A DNA stretch of 64,000 nt from Robertkochia flava (GCF_020166515.1 NZ_JAINZT010000004.1:245225-309224); one strand, 5' to 3'; shown: positions 1 to 9,844, numbered from the stretch's first letter. Program-made: numbers and translations. Notes: a model not told the origin generated them from the sequence alone.

Positions 1-652
1 GCGAAGGCCACCGCATAATATGCTGGGGTTCCGCTTTTTTCCAAAGAGCAAAATCCTGAGGATTTTTTTTGTCGCTTTGTCCGGCCGTTTCACGGGTATT
101 GTGGATCATGTCTTCGATATTTCTGCCGCTGAGTTTCCCGTAGTGGTGTTCTTCGTTGAATTTTTGCACATCAAAGTACACCGATCCGTTAACCTCATAG
201 GCAAACCCATTGTCAAGGATCTCTTTGATCACTTCGATCTGTTCGATGATATGTCCGGTGGCAGTAGGTTCGATGCTCGGAGGAAGGTTGTTGAATTTAT
301 TCAGGGTATTGTGGAAATCTACCGTATACCTCTGGACCACCTCCATTGGCTCTATCTGCTCCAGCCTTGCCTTTTTTGCAATTCTGTCTTCCCCTTCGTC
401 AGCGTCATTCTCCAGGTGTCCGGCATCGGTTATGTTACGGACGTACCTCACCTTGAATCCCAGGTGTTTGAGGTAGCGAAACACCAGGTCAAAAGAAATA
501 AAGGTCCTGCAATTTCCAAGGTGAACATTGCTGTATACGGTAGGACCGCATACATACATGCCTACATGGCCTTCGTTTATAGGTTCAAAAACTTCTTTTT
601 GTCCGCTAAGTGAATTGTGAATCTTTAATTGCTGTTCCTTGTATAATTGCAT
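1..652 (-). CDS. cysS: Cysteinyl-tRNA synthetase, N-terminal part
   Basis: The reverse strand from the ATG at 650-652 encodes about 217 residues matching the N-terminal Rossmann domain of class I cysteinyl-tRNA synthetase, which charges tRNA-Cys in the cytoplasm. The start reads [17 protein letters not shown]. The zinc/ATP-site stretch [16 protein letters not shown] contains the family CGPTVY and a HIGH-like HLGN. It is followed by [12 protein letters not shown], another family hallmark. The gene runs off the left edge of the window, so the KMSKS loop and the anticodon-binding domain are not seen. folE lies 53 bp upstream on the same strand. Identification is firm; completeness cannot be judged. 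Confidence 0.95.
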   Translation of the reverse strand, partial: MQLYKEQQLKIHNSLSGQKEVFEPINEGHVGMYVCGPTVYSNVHLGNCRTFISFDLVFRYLKHLGFKVRYVRNITDAGHLENDADEGEDRIAKKARLEQIEPMEVVQRYTVDFHNTLNKFNNLPPSIEPTATGHIIEQIEVIKEILDNGFAYEVNGSVYFDVQKFNEEHHYGKLSGRNIEDMIHNTRETAGQSDKKNPQDFALWKKAEPQHIMRWPS

Positions 653-704
653 AGCCAGGCTATTCTCGTGATAGATATGTTTGCAGGATCGGGTTGTATC
701 GGGT

Positions 705-1385
705 CTAGAATTCGGTATCTAAGTTAATATAATCCAGGAATTCTCTGCGCACCGCTGCATCTTTAAACTTTCCTCCGAATTCAGCGGTAACTGTGCTGCT
801 TTCGATATCGCGGATCCCTCTTGAATTTACGCAAAGGTGTTTGGCGTCAACCACACAGGCCACGTCTTTTGTTCCGAGAGCCTTTTGTAGCTCCTGAACG
901 ATCTGCATGGTCATGCGCTCCTGTACCTGGGGCCGCTTCGCATAATAATCTACGATACGGTTCATTTTGGATAAGCCGATAACAGAGCCGTTGGAAATGT
1001 AGGCAACATGTGCTCTTCCTACGATAGGTAAGAGGTGGTGTTCACAGGTGGAGTACACCGTGATGTTCTTTTCCACCAGCATTTCCCCGTATTTGTATTT
1101 GTTCTCGAAAGTGGACGCTTTGGGCTTGCGTTCAGGGTGAAGTCCTGCAAAGATCTCTTTGACAAACATATTGGCTACCCTTCTCGGGGTACCTCTCAGG
1201 CTGTCGTCGGTAAGGTCCAGTCCCAGGGTTTCCATGATGCTGTATACCTGGGCTTCGATCCCTTCGATCTTTTCATCATCCGATATTTCGAAGGCATCAT
1301 CCCGAAGCGGGGTTTCTGCCGAAGAACCAATGTGTTCATTACCCAGTTCTTCGTATTGCTCTTCCAGTGCTTTGTCTATCTTCAT
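705..1385 (-). CDS. folE: GTP cyclohydrolase I
   Basis: The 226-residue protein matches GTP cyclohydrolase I, which turns GTP into 7,8-dihydroneopterin triphosphate, the first step of folate and pterin synthesis; the enzyme is a cytoplasmic decamer. Visible signatures are STCEHHLLP (zinc ligands Cys114 and His117), the [13 protein letters not shown] active-site segment and KHLCVNSRG with the third zinc ligand at about Cys185. The N-terminal 40 residues are acidic and variable, which is usual. It reads toward cysS and may be co-transcribed with it. A TAnnTTTG-type -7 box lies at 1480-1487 on the minus strand about 95 bp upstream, without a clear TTG partner. Confidence 0.96.
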   Translation of the reverse strand: MKIDKALEEQYEELGNEHIGSSAETPLRDDAFEISDDEKIEGIEAQVYSIMETLGLDLTDDSLRGTPRRVANMFVKEIFAGLHPERKPKASTFENKYKYGEMLVEKNITVYSTCEHHLLPIVGRAHVAYISNGSVIGLSKMNRIVDYYAKRPQVQERMTMQIVQELQKALGTKDVACVVDAKHLCVNSRGIRDIESSTVTAEFGGKFKDAAVRREFLDYINLDTEF

Positions 1386-1670
1386 TTCTTAGTATAAAAT
1401 TTAATGCCGTTTCAGGCACGGCATTCGGCCTTCCCTCAAAGCTAATGATAAGTCTTAGCAGTTGGAAAAAAATAGACTGCAAAGATAAGTATTTATCGAC
1501 TATTGACGTAACGCCATCAGAAAGTTGTCTGATTTTGACATTTCGTTAACGCATCGCCAGCTTGTCGTTGTGCGACAAAGCCCTCAGGCGCCAATACGGT
1601 CGGTGCTTTCGGGCTTGTGTGTCGTAATTTTCTGAATGTATGATGCCTGAAAATGTTGTGTACTTGCTTT

Positions 1671-3188
1671 TTAGAATTTGATCGAATAGCTCAGTACCCA
1701 GTTGGAGAGCTCGGTGTTGATGCCGGCCTGGGTATTCATGTTAGGATAAAGGGCCTGGTTGCGATCCCTGTCGCTGGTTGCCCAGGCAAAATCCAATTGG
1801 CTGCCCCCGAAATTGATCCCTGCACCGAGGGAGTATCCGGTGAGGTCCCCAATGGCATTACTATTTTGGTAAGGGGTTTCTTCGAACCGGTATCCGCCTC
1901 TGAAGCTCCAGGCGCCTAATCGGAATTCGGCCCCAAGTCTGAGGGAAGACACAGCCTTGAGCTCCTGGTTCATCAGGCTGTTCTGTTCTGCAAAGAAAGG
2001 GTCGTTGCTGGGGCGAAGACGGGCATTACTCATGTCCTGGTAGGTGTAATCCATACTTATCAATCCGCTTTTCCCAACTACAATGGCTCCACTGGCCATA
2101 TACTTGGAAGGAATACGAATGGAATAATCCGGAAACCTGTAAATAACATCAGGGTATACTTCGATGAGCTCAACTTGTCCGTTATCCGAATTCAGGAGGT
2201 CAGTATTGATGGCCTGCCAGAGTTCATCGGTTAGGTTGTACCAGGTAGGGGTTTGGTAGGAGGCTCCGAACCTTAGGCTTTCGCCCAGTTTTGCGATGAT
2301 CCCTGCGTTTGCCGAGAAACCACTTCCGAAGGTTAAAAGTTCATTATCGAATTGAACGTATTGGAGAGGCGAATCGGGGTCGTAATTAAATTCGTCAAAC
2401 CGAACGATCTTTCGCCGGTCTACGGCATGCAGGTTAATGCCTATTCCCATATACAGGTTGCTATTGTGCTGGGCACCCATATTAAAGGTGAACTTACTGT
2501 CGGTTCCCCTTGTGATAATGCGTTGTTCCTGTTCAAGTCCGCTGCCAAGAATTGCGTTGGAAACATAGGTGTTGGAATTGCTGCCTGAGGGGTTGATGAC
2601 AAAAGCCTGGTAGCCCAGGAACCCCTGTTGCGCATTATACCCCAGGGAATTTCCGATATTGATATAAGCGTCTGTTATGGTTTCTCCACTGAGTACGCTC
2701 AGATCGTCCGGGGAGAAGCCGTTCGCATTGGCGATGAAATAATCGGCTACCGACTGGGCGCCTCTTCCGCTTATAAAAATATCATTGTCAAAGTTGGTTT
2801 GTATGTCGTAGTTGAAGCCCATGGAAAACTTTTTCCATCCGCTTTTCTGATCCCGGTTATTGAATACCAGGACTCCACCGGCCTGGTTCAGTTCGAAATT
2901 CGTATCTCTGTTTACCGACGTGGTATTTCCAAATCGGGCGACGTTTCTGTTTTGGTAGATCGATCCGGTAAAGGTGAACGTGGAATAATTGAATACCGCT
3001 GAAGCAGCAGGATTGTTATTCAGGGCAGAAAGGTCTCCCCCGAGGGCGCCAAAAGCCCCGCTCATCGCCTGGTATCGTGCTGTTCCCAGCAGGTTCGTGG
3101 TTCCCAGTGCGGTTACATCACTAATGTCCTGGCCATAAAGGGAAGACATAAGAAGTCCGGGGATCACTATAGATAGTAGTCTTTTCAT
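1671..3188 (-). CDS. OmpP1/FadL-type outer-membrane transport protein
   Basis: The 505-residue protein starts at MKRLLSIVIPGLLMSSLYGQ, a clear Sec signal peptide. A longer frame reaching 3278 would add 30 residues with no signal character and is rejected. The mature N-terminus (TNLLGTARYQAMSGAFGALGGD, cited here in part as SGAFGALGGD) and the NNNPAA segment are typical of the OmpP1/FadL/TodX family. These are long-chain fatty-acid or hydrophobic-compound channels of the outer membrane; Bacteroidota members are often labelled hemin receptor. The chain alternates polar and aromatic residues and ends in SYSIKF, the terminal Phe expected for beta-barrel insertion. It lies downstream of the Gly-rich lipoprotein with a 52-bp gap, so the two are probably one operon. 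The substrate is unknown. Confidence 0.85.
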   Translation of the reverse strand: MKRLLSIVIPGLLMSSLYGQDISDVTALGTTNLLGTARYQAMSGAFGALGGDLSALNNNPAASAVFNYSTFTFTGSIYQNRNVARFGNTTSVNRDTNFELNQAGGVLVFNNRDQKSGWKKFSMGFNYDIQTNFDNDIFISGRGAQSVADYFIANANGFSPDDLSVLSGETITDAYINIGNSLGYNAQQGFLGYQAFVINPSGSNSNTYVSNAILGSGLEQEQRIITRGTDSKFTFNMGAQHNSNLYMGIGINLHAVDRRKIVRFDEFNYDPDSPLQYVQFDNELLTFGSGFSANAGIIAKLGESLRFGASYQTPTWYNLTDELWQAINTDLLNSDNGQVELIEVYPDVIYRFPDYSIRIPSKYMASGAIVVGKSGLISMDYTYQDMSNARLRPSNDPFFAEQNSLMNQELKAVSSLRLGAEFRLGAWSFRGGYRFEETPYQNSNAIGDLTGYSLGAGINFGGSQLDFAWATSDRDRNQALYPNMNTQAGINTELSNWVLSYSIKF

Positions 3189-3240
3189 TTTTGAAGTTTT
3201 AAGTGGTTCGGATTGACAGATAGCCCTTGTATAACGGGAT

Positions 3241-4497
3241 TTAGTTATTTCCCCGGCCACCTCCGCGACTGCCTCCACCGCGCGATCCGCCTCCTCTTGA
3301 GCCTCCGCCGCTGCTTCTCACAGATCCTCCGCCTCCGCCTCGGGAGTATCCTGAACCGGATCTTCCTGAACTACCGGAAGGACGGGCAGAAGGAGAGCGT
3401 CTGGAAGAATTGCTGCGGTTGTAATTGCCCGATGAGTTTGCACGTCCCGAAGGTCGGGAATATGCATCAGATCTGGAGTAAGGGGAACTCTGGTTATATC
3501 TCCGCTGCAATGTGGAGTTGCGATTGCCTGTGGAATACCCTCTGCTACCCACCCGAACTCCGGCAGAGTTGGAGTAACCCCGACGGGTTTCGGCCTGTCG
3601 GTTACTGTATCCGGAACGGGTTGCAGCCGTAGTCCGGTTGCGGTCTGAGTACTGCGAGCTCCTTGCGGCGGTTCGGTTTCTGCCGGAATACTGGGAATTC
3701 CTTGCGGTGCTTCGGCGAACCGAGTCGGTGTAGTTTCTCAGGTCGTTGTAACGGGTGCTTCTCCTGGTGTTGGCATAAGCATAGTTTGGAGATCTTCGAT
3801 ATGGGTTGTACCCGTAATAGGGGTAGCCCCAGCCGTATCCCCAACCCCATCCGGGACCATACCATCCGCCATACCAGCCCGCACCGTAAAAGCCTGCATA
3901 ACCCCAGTAGGGAGAATTCCAGCCCCAGCCCCAGCCCCAGCCGGGACCGTACCAGCCGCCATACCAGCCATTCCAGCCACCGTACCAGCCGTTCCAGCCC
4001 CATCCGGGACCCCAGAACGGATCATACCAACCGCCCCAACCCCAGCCGGTGTTCACTATCGTGACATCCATGCCCTGTGGATTGTCTCCCCATCCGGGAT
4101 TGCCCATTTGGTAATCCATGGCATAGTTAATATTCACCTGGGTGCTGTCTGTGACATCTGTACTGTCTACAGAGGAATAGCCGTCGATATCTGTAAATAC
4201 ATCCTGCTCATCCATCTGGGTGATCATGCGATCCAGGGTTTGAGAGGTGTTACTGAAGTAATTTTCAAAATTGGTCATGATATCAGGATCCGAAGTATTG
4301 TCCTGTGGTCGCTGATTGTTTTGTGATTGCCGGGTTTGCGGCCTGTCCTCTTCATAATATACAATATCATCGCTGTAGATGCCGTCATTCCCGTAATAAG
4401 AAGCGGCTTCAAATGAGCCGCAGGACACCACCAAAAAGGCCATGGCCATCAGGCTCAGGTAACGGTTTTTGAAAAGAGGAGTGTATGACGGTTTCAT
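3241..4497 (-). CDS. Lipoprotein with Gly/Trp/Tyr-rich repeats and Ser/Arg-rich tail
   Basis: The chosen start (MKPSYTPLFKNRYLSLMAMA) gives 418 residues with a lipobox ending LVVSC (Cys26), so export and lipidation are likely. The protein has three parts: an acidic, Asn/Gln-rich region up to about residue 150; about 90 residues of irregular GW/GWYGG/PGWGWG repeats; and a Ser/Arg/Gly-rich tail ending in SRGGG-type repeats. No enzymatic domain is recognised. It is divergent from proS across a 95-bp gap and precedes the FadL-type porin. A TAATTTTG-like -7 box is present at 4524-4531 on the minus strand. The repeats suggest a surface or cell-envelope structural role, but this is inference only. 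Confidence 0.75.
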   Translation of the reverse strand: MKPSYTPLFKNRYLSLMAMAFLVVSCGSFEAASYYGNDGIYSDDIVYYEEDRPQTRQSQNNQRPQDNTSDPDIMTNFENYFSNTSQTLDRMITQMDEQDVFTDIDGYSSVDSTDVTDSTQVNINYAMDYQMGNPGWGDNPQGMDVTIVNTGWGWGGWYDPFWGPGWGWNGWYGGWNGWYGGWYGPGWGWGWGWNSPYWGYAGFYGAGWYGGWYGPGWGWGYGWGYPYYGYNPYRRSPNYAYANTRRSTRYNDLRNYTDSVRRSTARNSQYSGRNRTAARSSQYSDRNRTTAATRSGYSNRQAETRRGYSNSAGVRVGSRGYSTGNRNSTLQRRYNQSSPYSRSDAYSRPSGRANSSGNYNRSNSSRRSPSARPSGSSGRSGSGYSRGGGGGSVRSSGGGSRGGGSRGGGSRGGGRGNN

Positions 4498-4592
4498 ATT
4501 GATATTTTTATTGTTGAACATAACAAAATTAGTTAGTTTTGCCAAACTAATTACAGCATAAGGGATTCAATATTTATGCCAAACTAAGGTAA

Positions 4593-6068
4593 ATGGGTAA
4601 GAAATTAACTAAAAGATCGGAAGACTATTCAAAATGGTATAACGAATTGGTTGTCAGGGCCGACCTTGCGGAGAACTCCGGGGTTCGCGGTTCCATGGTG
4701 ATCAAACCATATGGATATGCGATCTGGGAAAAAATGCAGGCGCAACTCGACAAAATGTTCAAGGAGACCGGGCATGAAAACGCTTACTTCCCTTTATTCA
4801 TCCCTAAATCCTACCTTAGCCGGGAGGCTGCACACGTAGAAGGTTTTGCAAAAGAATGTGCAGTAGTCACTCATTACCGCCTTAAAAATGCGGAAGATGG
4901 CAGCGGAATCATCGTAGACCCGGATGCCAAGCTGGAAGAGGAGCTTATTGTGCGACCTACCAGTGAAACCATCATCTGGGATACCTATAAAAAATGGATT
5001 CAGTCTTACCGGGACCTTCCCGTTCTGGTAAACCAATGGGCCAATGTGGTGCGATGGGAGATGCGAACCCGATTATTTCTCAGAACCTCTGAGTTCCTCT
5101 GGCAGGAAGGGCATACTGCCCATGCCACAAGGGAGGAGGCTATAGAGGAGGCAGAGCTGATGATGAATATCTATGCTGAATTTGCAGAAAGCTTTATGGG
5201 GGTTCCTGTTATTAAGGGGCTGAAAACCGAGAGTGAACGCTTTGCAGGAGCTCTGGAAACCTATTGTATAGAGGCCTTGATGCAGGACGGGAAGGCCTTA
5301 CAGGCCGGAACTTCGCATTTTCTGGGGCAGAATTTCGCCAAGGCCTTCGATGTGAAATTTGCCAATAAAGAAGGGCAACAGGAATATGTGTGGGCCACCT
5401 CATGGGGGGTATCTACCCGACTAATGGGGGCTTTGGTGATGACCCACAGCGATGATAACGGCCTGGTGTTACCACCTAAGCTTGCACCGATACAGGTAGT
5501 GATCGTTCCTATCTATAAGGGAGAAGAGCAACTTCAGGCGATTTCCGAAAAAGTAGAAGGTGTGGTAACGGAATTACGATCCAGGGGAATTTCTGTGAAG
5601 TTCGACAACAGAGATACCCATAAGCCGGGATGGAAATTCAATGAATATGAGCTCAAAGGAGTTCCCGTGCGACTGGGAATCGGTATGAGGGATATGGAGA
5701 ATAATACCTATGAGGTAGCCCGCAGAGATACGCTCGAGAAACAAACCATTGCTGCAGACCAGGTGGTGGATCATGTGGAAGCGTTACTGGAAGCCATCCA
5801 GGAGAATATCTACAGAAAGGCGCTGGCTTATCGGGAAGATCATATTACCGAGGTAAATACCTTTGAAGAGTTTAAAGATGTTCTTGAAAATAAGGGCGGA
5901 TTTATCGCTGCGCATTGGGACGGAACTCCGGAAACCGAGGAGCAGATCAAGGAGCTTACCAAGGCTACGATCAGGTGTATTCCATTGAATAACAATGCGG
6001 AAGAAGGAGCTTGTGTGCTTACAGGTAAACCTTCAAAGCAACGGGTGCTTTTTGCCAAGGCCTACTAG
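4593..6068 (+). CDS. proS: Prolyl-tRNA synthetase, archaeal/eukaryal-type (ProS type 3)
   Basis: The 491-residue class II synthetase attaches proline to tRNA-Pro. Its length and lack of the roughly 180-residue editing insertion place it in the short, archaeal/eukaryal-like ProS group, which is normal for Bacteroidota. Class II motif 1 is seen around [13 protein letters not shown], motif 2 as [20 protein letters not shown] and motif 3 near [18 protein letters not shown]. The anticodon-binding domain follows from about residue 290, then the C-terminal zinc-type domain ending in KAY; a terminal Tyr is characteristic of this group. It heads a plus-strand block continuing with tRNA-Glu genes and rpsT. 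Confidence 0.97.
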   Translation: MGKKLTKRSEDYSKWYNELVVRADLAENSGVRGSMVIKPYGYAIWEKMQAQLDKMFKETGHENAYFPLFIPKSYLSREAAHVEGFAKECAVVTHYRLKNAEDGSGIIVDPDAKLEEELIVRPTSETIIWDTYKKWIQSYRDLPVLVNQWANVVRWEMRTRLFLRTSEFLWQEGHTAHATREEAIEEAELMMNIYAEFAESFMGVPVIKGLKTESERFAGALETYCIEALMQDGKALQAGTSHFLGQNFAKAFDVKFANKEGQQEYVWATSWGVSTRLMGALVMTHSDDNGLVLPPKLAPIQVVIVPIYKGEEQLQAISEKVEGVVTELRSRGISVKFDNRDTHKPGWKFNEYELKGVPVRLGIGMRDMENNTYEVARRDTLEKQTIAADQVVDHVEALLEAIQENIYRKALAYREDHITEVNTFEEFKDVLENKGGFIAAHWDGTPETEEQIKELTKATIRCIPLNNNAEEGACVLTGKPSKQRVLFAKAY

Positions 6069-6102
6069 GCGAAAAAAAAATGCAAAAAAAATACAAGAGG
6101 CC

Positions 6103-6132
6103 TTGCAGCATTTAAAATTGTTTGTATTTTTG
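6103..6132 (+). promoter_or_regulatory. Bacteroidota-type promoter for the tRNA-Glu/rpsT unit
   Basis: A TTG at 6103-6105 is separated by 19 bp from TATTTTTG at 6125-6132. This matches the -33 TTG / -7 TAnnTTTG consensus of the Bacteroidota housekeeping sigma factor. Transcription would start near 6139, about 15 bp before the first tRNA-Glu. Confidence 0.75.
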
Positions 6133-6153
6133 CATCCGCTATCAAGAAAAAAA

Positions 6154-6225
6154 GGTCCGTTCGTCTAGGGGTTAGGACGCCAGGTTTTCATCCTGGTAGC
6201 AGGGGTTCGAATCCCCTACGGACTA
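6154..6225 (+). tRNA. tRNA-Glu (anticodon TTC), copy 1
   Basis: The 72-nt cloverleaf starts GGTCCGT and closes with ACGGACTA. The anticodon stem CCAGG/CCTGG encloses TTTTCAT, giving anticodon TTC. The T-arm AGGGGTTCGAATCCCCT is canonical. CCA is not encoded. Confidence 0.96.
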
Positions 6226-6290
6226 CGAAGATTAAGTTTATTGATTATTACCCGCTGCCTGTAAAGGCAGTAATCTCGAAAGAGATGGAT

Positions 6291-6362
6291 GGTCCGTTCG
6301 TCTAGGGGTTAGGACGCCAGGTTTTCATCCTGGTAGCAGGGGTTCGAATCCCCTACGGACTA
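6291..6362 (+). tRNA. tRNA-Glu (anticodon TTC), copy 2
   Basis: This is identical over 72 nt to the copy at 6154-6225 and lies 65 bp downstream. The spacer contains two small hairpins (CTGCC/GGCAG and ATCTC/GAGAT) that could be processing signals. It is presumably in the same transcript as copy 1 and rpsT. Confidence 0.96.
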
Positions 6363-6433
6363 CTGAATATTGTAAAAACGATTTATGTAGAACAGAGGTA
6401 CTGTTCTACCTCTGATTAAACACAAAGGAAAAG

Positions 6434-6688
6434 ATGGCAAATCACAAGTCGGCGTTAAAGAGAATCAGAAGAAACGAAGCAGTTCGTTTAAGAAACAGAT
6501 ATCAGCACAAGACCGTGCGTAACGCGATCAAAAAGCTGCGTAACACAGAGGATAAGAAGGAAGCTGCTACTTTGCTGCCTTCAGTTGTTGCAATGATTGA
6601 CAAGCTGGCAAAAAGAAATATCATTCACAGCAATAAGGCTGCGAATTTGAAATCTGGTCTTACCAAGCGTGTAAACGCTCTGGCATAA
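6434..6688 (+). CDS. rpsT: 30S ribosomal protein S20
   Basis: The 84-residue basic protein begins [15 protein letters not shown], the diagnostic N-terminus of S20, a primary 16S rRNA-binding protein of the small subunit. Length and Lys/Arg-rich helices are as expected. It follows the tRNA-Glu pair by 71 bp with no terminator between, so co-transcription is likely. A strong terminator follows at 6714. Confidence 0.98.
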   Translation: MANHKSALKRIRRNEAVRLRNRYQHKTVRNAIKKLRNTEDKKEAATLLPSVVAMIDKLAKRNIIHSNKAANLKSGLTKRVNALA

Positions 6689-6713
6689 GGCAGCGTAAAT
6701 AATACAGCATACT

Positions 6714-6743
6714 AAAACGCTCCCGGTTAGGGAGCGTTTTTTT
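6714..6743 (+). terminator. Rho-independent terminator after rpsT
   Basis: The stem ACGCTCCC (6717-6724) pairs with GGGAGCGT (6730-6737) around a 5-nt loop and is followed by a run of T. Confidence 0.9.
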
Positions 6744-6811
6744 ATGCCTTTCCGGGAAAGAGGCATTTCCGGGAAAAACTTAACTTTGCAGCAATATTAA
6801 AACCAAAGGAC

Positions 6812-7744
6812 ATGCAAGACGGTATATATGCAAAATTTGAAACCAGTAAGGGAGAGATCCTGGTGAAACTTACTCATGATAAAACGCCGGGTACGGTGGG
6901 TAACTTTGTAGCCCTTGCAGAAGGGAATCTTGAAAATACGGCCAGACCACAGGGGAAACCCTATTATGATGGATTGAAATTTCACCGTGTGATCAATGAT
7001 TTTATGATCCAGGGAGGATGCCCGCTCGGAACCGGTACGGGAGATCCCGGCTATAAATTTGACGACGAATTTCATGCAGAGCTGAAGCACGACAGACCAG
7101 GGGTATTGTCTATGGCCAATGCGGGCCCCGGTACCAATGGAAGTCAGTTCTTTATCACTCATGTGGCCACCCCCTGGCTGGATAACAAACACACCGTGTT
7201 TGGTTTCGTGGAGCAAGGTCAGGAGGTAGTGGATCAGATCGCCCAGGGAGATCTTATAGATAATCTCACCATCATACGCGTAGGAGCGGAAGCCGAAGGC
7301 TGGAATGCCATAGAAGCTTTCAGAACTTTCGAGAAAAGCCGGGAAAAGCGTATAGCCGAGGAAAAGAAAAGAGCTGAGGATGCATTGGAAAAACTCGCCG
7401 CCGGATTTGAAAAGACCTCCAGCGGACTGCGGTATAAGATCATTCAGAAGGGCAGTGGTGTAAAGGCCGGAAAGGGCGATACAGTTTCTGTTCACTATAA
7501 AGGACAACTGGATAACGGACAGGTTTTCGATTCGTCTTACCGACGAAATCAGCCAATTGAGTTTAAGCTTGGCGTGGGTCAGGTAATCCCGGGATGGGAT
7601 GAAGGTATCGGGCTGCTCAGCGTTGGCGATAAGGCCCGGTTTGTAATCCCGTCTCATCTTGCTTACGGAAGATCGGGAGCAGGAGGGGTTATTCCACCGG
7701 ATGCAACCCTGATCTTTGATGTGGAGTTGGTGGACGTGAAATAG
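6812..7744 (+). CDS. Bifunctional peptidyl-prolyl isomerase: cyclophilin fused to FKBP
   Basis: The 310-residue protein has two proline-isomerase folds. Residues about 1-165 are cyclophilin: [20 protein letters not shown] carries the catalytic Arg and QGG, and NGSQFFITH is the hallmark. A charged helical linker rich in [17 protein letters not shown] follows. Residues about 205-310 are [34 protein letters not shown] and HLAYG are typical. No signal peptide is seen, so it is probably cytoplasmic, where it would speed folding at prolines. It is a single-gene unit bounded by terminators on both sides. The domain assignment is firm; the substrates are unknown. Confidence 0.93.
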   Translation: MQDGIYAKFETSKGEILVKLTHDKTPGTVGNFVALAEGNLENTARPQGKPYYDGLKFHRVINDFMIQGGCPLGTGTGDPGYKFDDEFHAELKHDRPGVLSMANAGPGTNGSQFFITHVATPWLDNKHTVFGFVEQGQEVVDQIAQGDLIDNLTIIRVGAEAEGWNAIEAFRTFEKSREKRIAEEKKRAEDALEKLAAGFEKTSSGLRYKIIQKGSGVKAGKGDTVSVHYKGQLDNGQVFDSSYRRNQPIEFKLGVGQVIPGWDEGIGLLSVGDKARFVIPSHLAYGRSGAGGVIPPDATLIFDVELVDVK

Positions 7745-7765
7745 ATCATTTTATAAAATCAAATA

Positions 7766-7804
7766 AAATCCTGTTACCTTATCTTTAGGCAACAGGATTT
7801 TTTA
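7766..7804 (+). terminator. Rho-independent terminator after the cyclophilin-FKBP gene
   Basis: AAAATCCTGTT (from 7766) pairs with AACAGGATTTT (from 7791), followed by T-rich sequence. It ends only 4 bp before the next start codon at 7809. Confidence 0.8.
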
Positions 7805-7808
7805 TTTT

Positions 7809-8354
7809 ATGGAAAAACAAGAATTGGAATTATTGCGCTATCCCATCGGGCGCTTTGTTTTGCCCGGGAAACCCTCTTTGGAAGATGTGGAAAAGAGCAT
7901 TTCAATAATCAAGGCTTTCCCGGAGCTTCTGAAAGGGGAGGTAGAGGGGTTGGATGACGCCCAACTGGATACCCCCTATCGTCCTGAAGGCTGGACGCTT
8001 CGACAGGTAGTGCATCACGTTGCTGACAGCCATATGAATGCCTACATTCGGTTTAAGTGGACTCTTACTGAGGATACACCGGAAATTAAAACCTACAGGG
8101 AAGGGGAATGGGCCAAACTTCCGGATGTGAACGGTACCCCGATAGAGATGAGTATGTCACTTTTAGAAGCCCTTCACAGGAAATGGGTGTATCTTCTTAA
8201 AGCTCTAAACCCGGGACAATGGCAGCTTGTGCTGTATCATCCCGGATTCGGTAAGGAAATAATCCTCTCCCAGTTGGTGTGCCAGTACAGTTGGCATTGC
8301 ATGCATCACCTTGGGCATATCAGAAGTCTTAAGGAAAGCAATAACTGGCCATGA
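7809..8354 (+). CDS. YfiT/BstA-like DinB-superfamily protein (putative thiol S-transferase)
   Basis: The 181-residue protein matches the YfiT group of the DinB four-helix-bundle superfamily. It opens LRYPIGRFVLPGKPSLEDV and has the metal-binding pattern VVHHVADSHMN at about residues 66-76 plus HCMHHLGHIR near the C-terminus. Characterised relatives include Bacillus BstA, a metal-dependent bacillithiol S-transferase that conjugates the thiol to electrophiles. The His triad is intact, so an active metal site is plausible. The substrate thiol cannot be told from sequence. The start directly follows the preceding terminator, so its promoter must overlap the end of that gene. Confidence 0.82.
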   Translation: MEKQELELLRYPIGRFVLPGKPSLEDVEKSISIIKAFPELLKGEVEGLDDAQLDTPYRPEGWTLRQVVHHVADSHMNAYIRFKWTLTEDTPEIKTYREGEWAKLPDVNGTPIEMSMSLLEALHRKWVYLLKALNPGQWQLVLYHPGFGKEIILSQLVCQYSWHCMHHLGHIRSLKESNNWP

Positions 8355-8363
8355 CCTCATGCA

Positions 8364-8996
8364 CTAAGGTTGCGGGGTAAGCCGGAGATAGGGCTTTACC
8401 TCCTTAAATCCCTTAGGGAAAAGTGTTTTGGCCTCTTCGTTGGATACAGAAGGACTTATTACGACTTCTTCACCCTGTTTCCAATTGGCTGGGGTGGCTA
8501 CTTTTTTATAGGCTGTTAACTGCAGGGAGTCGATCACCCTGAGCAGTTCATCAAAATTTCTTCCCGTCGATGCCGGATAGGTGATCATTAGCTTAATGGT
8601 CTTGTCCGGTGCGATCACAAATACAGAACGTACAGTGAGTGTATCGTCGGCATTGGGGTGTATCATCCCGTACATATCACTCACCTTTCGGTCTTCATCC
8701 GCAATAATAGGGAAGTTGACCTCTGTGTTTTGGGTTTCATTGATGTCCCGGATCCACCCCTTGTGGGATTCGGTTCCATCCACACTCAACGCCAGAACTT
8801 TGGTGTTGCGCTTTTGAAAGGCATCCTTGTATTTGGCTACGGTTCCTAATTCTGTGGTGCATACCGGAGTATAGTCTGCAGGATGAGAAAATAGAATTCC
8901 CCAACTGTCTCCCAGGTATTCGTAAAAATCGATGGGTCCTTCACTGGTTGCTGCCTGAAAATTCGGGGCCTTATCCCCTAAACGTAAATTTGACAT
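8364..8996 (-). CDS. Peroxiredoxin, Prx6 (1-Cys) subfamily
   Basis: The 210-residue protein reduces peroxides. The peroxidatic Cys46 sits in HPADYTPVCTTELG. The long C-terminal domain with LRVIDSLQLTA and VATPANWKQGEEVVI is diagnostic of the Prx6/1-Cys group rather than AhpC. No second conserved resolving Cys is visible. There is no signal peptide. It is convergent with the YfiT-like gene (10-bp gap) and lies 116 bp downstream of another redox gene on the same strand, suggesting a small oxidative-stress cluster. Confidence 0.94.
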   Translation of the reverse strand: MSNLRLGDKAPNFQAATSEGPIDFYEYLGDSWGILFSHPADYTPVCTTELGTVAKYKDAFQKRNTKVLALSVDGTESHKGWIRDINETQNTEVNFPIIADEDRKVSDMYGMIHPNADDTLTVRSVFVIAPDKTIKLMITYPASTGRNFDELLRVIDSLQLTAYKKVATPANWKQGEEVVISPSVSNEEAKTLFPKGFKEVKPYLRLTPQP

Positions 8997-9112
8997 GATT
9001 TCTGAATTTTATTACTCTACTAAGCTAGTAGAATTCAAACAGAGATCACTTCATTCTTCTTATAAAACACTGTTAAAATTTTCATTATCAAGGCAATGGG
9101 GGATCCTGTAGA

Positions 9113-9670
9113 TCAGGATTTCCATTTTATCCCGCAGCCTATAGAGGGCTTTTGTTTTTTATAGGTTTTCATACCCATGAGAGAGGCGTCGAGGGCGGTT
9201 CGGATGTCGCGTCCGCTCACCGGCATGCTGTTTCCGGGACGGGAATCGTCAAACTGACCTCTGTAGATGAGTTCAAGCTGGTCGTCGAAGACATAGAAAT
9301 CCGGAGTACAGGCAGCGTCGTATGCCTTGGCTACCTCCTGGGTCTCGTCATAAAGGTAAGGGAAGATAAAGTCGTGCTCTTCGGCATTCTCCTTCATTTT
9401 GTGAGGAGCATCTTCCGGGTATTTTTCAATGTCATTACTTGAAATGGCTACAAAACCAACTTCTTTATCGACAAAGTCCTTGGCCAGCTTGGAAATGCCT
9501 TTGTTGATATGTCTTACATAAGGGCAGTGATTGCAGATGAACATGACCACGGTAGCCTTTTCGCCGTAAACATCGCTAAGCTTGAGTTTTTTCCCGGATA
9601 CGGTATCTAAAAGTTCAAAATCCGGTGCCTTGGTGCCAAGTGGGAGCATATTACTTTCTGTTTTTGCCAT
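9113..9670 (-). CDS. Thioredoxin-fold redoxin family protein
   Basis: The 185-residue protein has the AhpC/TSA-redoxin fold: LPLGTKAPDFELLDTVSGK, then VVMFICNHCPYVRHINKG with a CNHC redox pair (Cys46, Cys49), and QFDDSRPGN further on. These are features of the cytoplasmic thioredoxin-like proteins common in Bacteroidota and cyanobacteria. No signal peptide is seen. The partner is unknown; the position next to Prx6 makes a reductant or peroxidase role reasonable, but that is inference. Confidence 0.88.
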   Translation of the reverse strand: MAKTESNMLPLGTKAPDFELLDTVSGKKLKLSDVYGEKATVVMFICNHCPYVRHINKGISKLAKDFVDKEVGFVAISSNDIEKYPEDAPHKMKENAEEHDFIFPYLYDETQEVAKAYDAACTPDFYVFDDQLELIYRGQFDDSRPGNSMPVSGRDIRTALDASLMGMKTYKKQKPSIGCGIKWKS

Positions 9671-9844
9671 AATGTATGTGGTGTTTTTTAGGTATTTCCA
9701 GAAATATACAATTATTCTTTAACACCGCTAAACTTATCCCGTATTGAGATCTGATATCTATGGGATTTTTGAGGACATTGTGTTTGGCAATGGGGGTAAT
9801 GTTTTGTAACTTCCTGTTAACCAAGATATAAACATCAAAACGTT

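Noticed and set aside
3602..4064. Alternative frames of the Gly/Trp-rich lipoprotein gene
   Set aside because: Long open frames arise from its skewed repetitive composition; only the minus frame with a lipoprotein signal is plausible.
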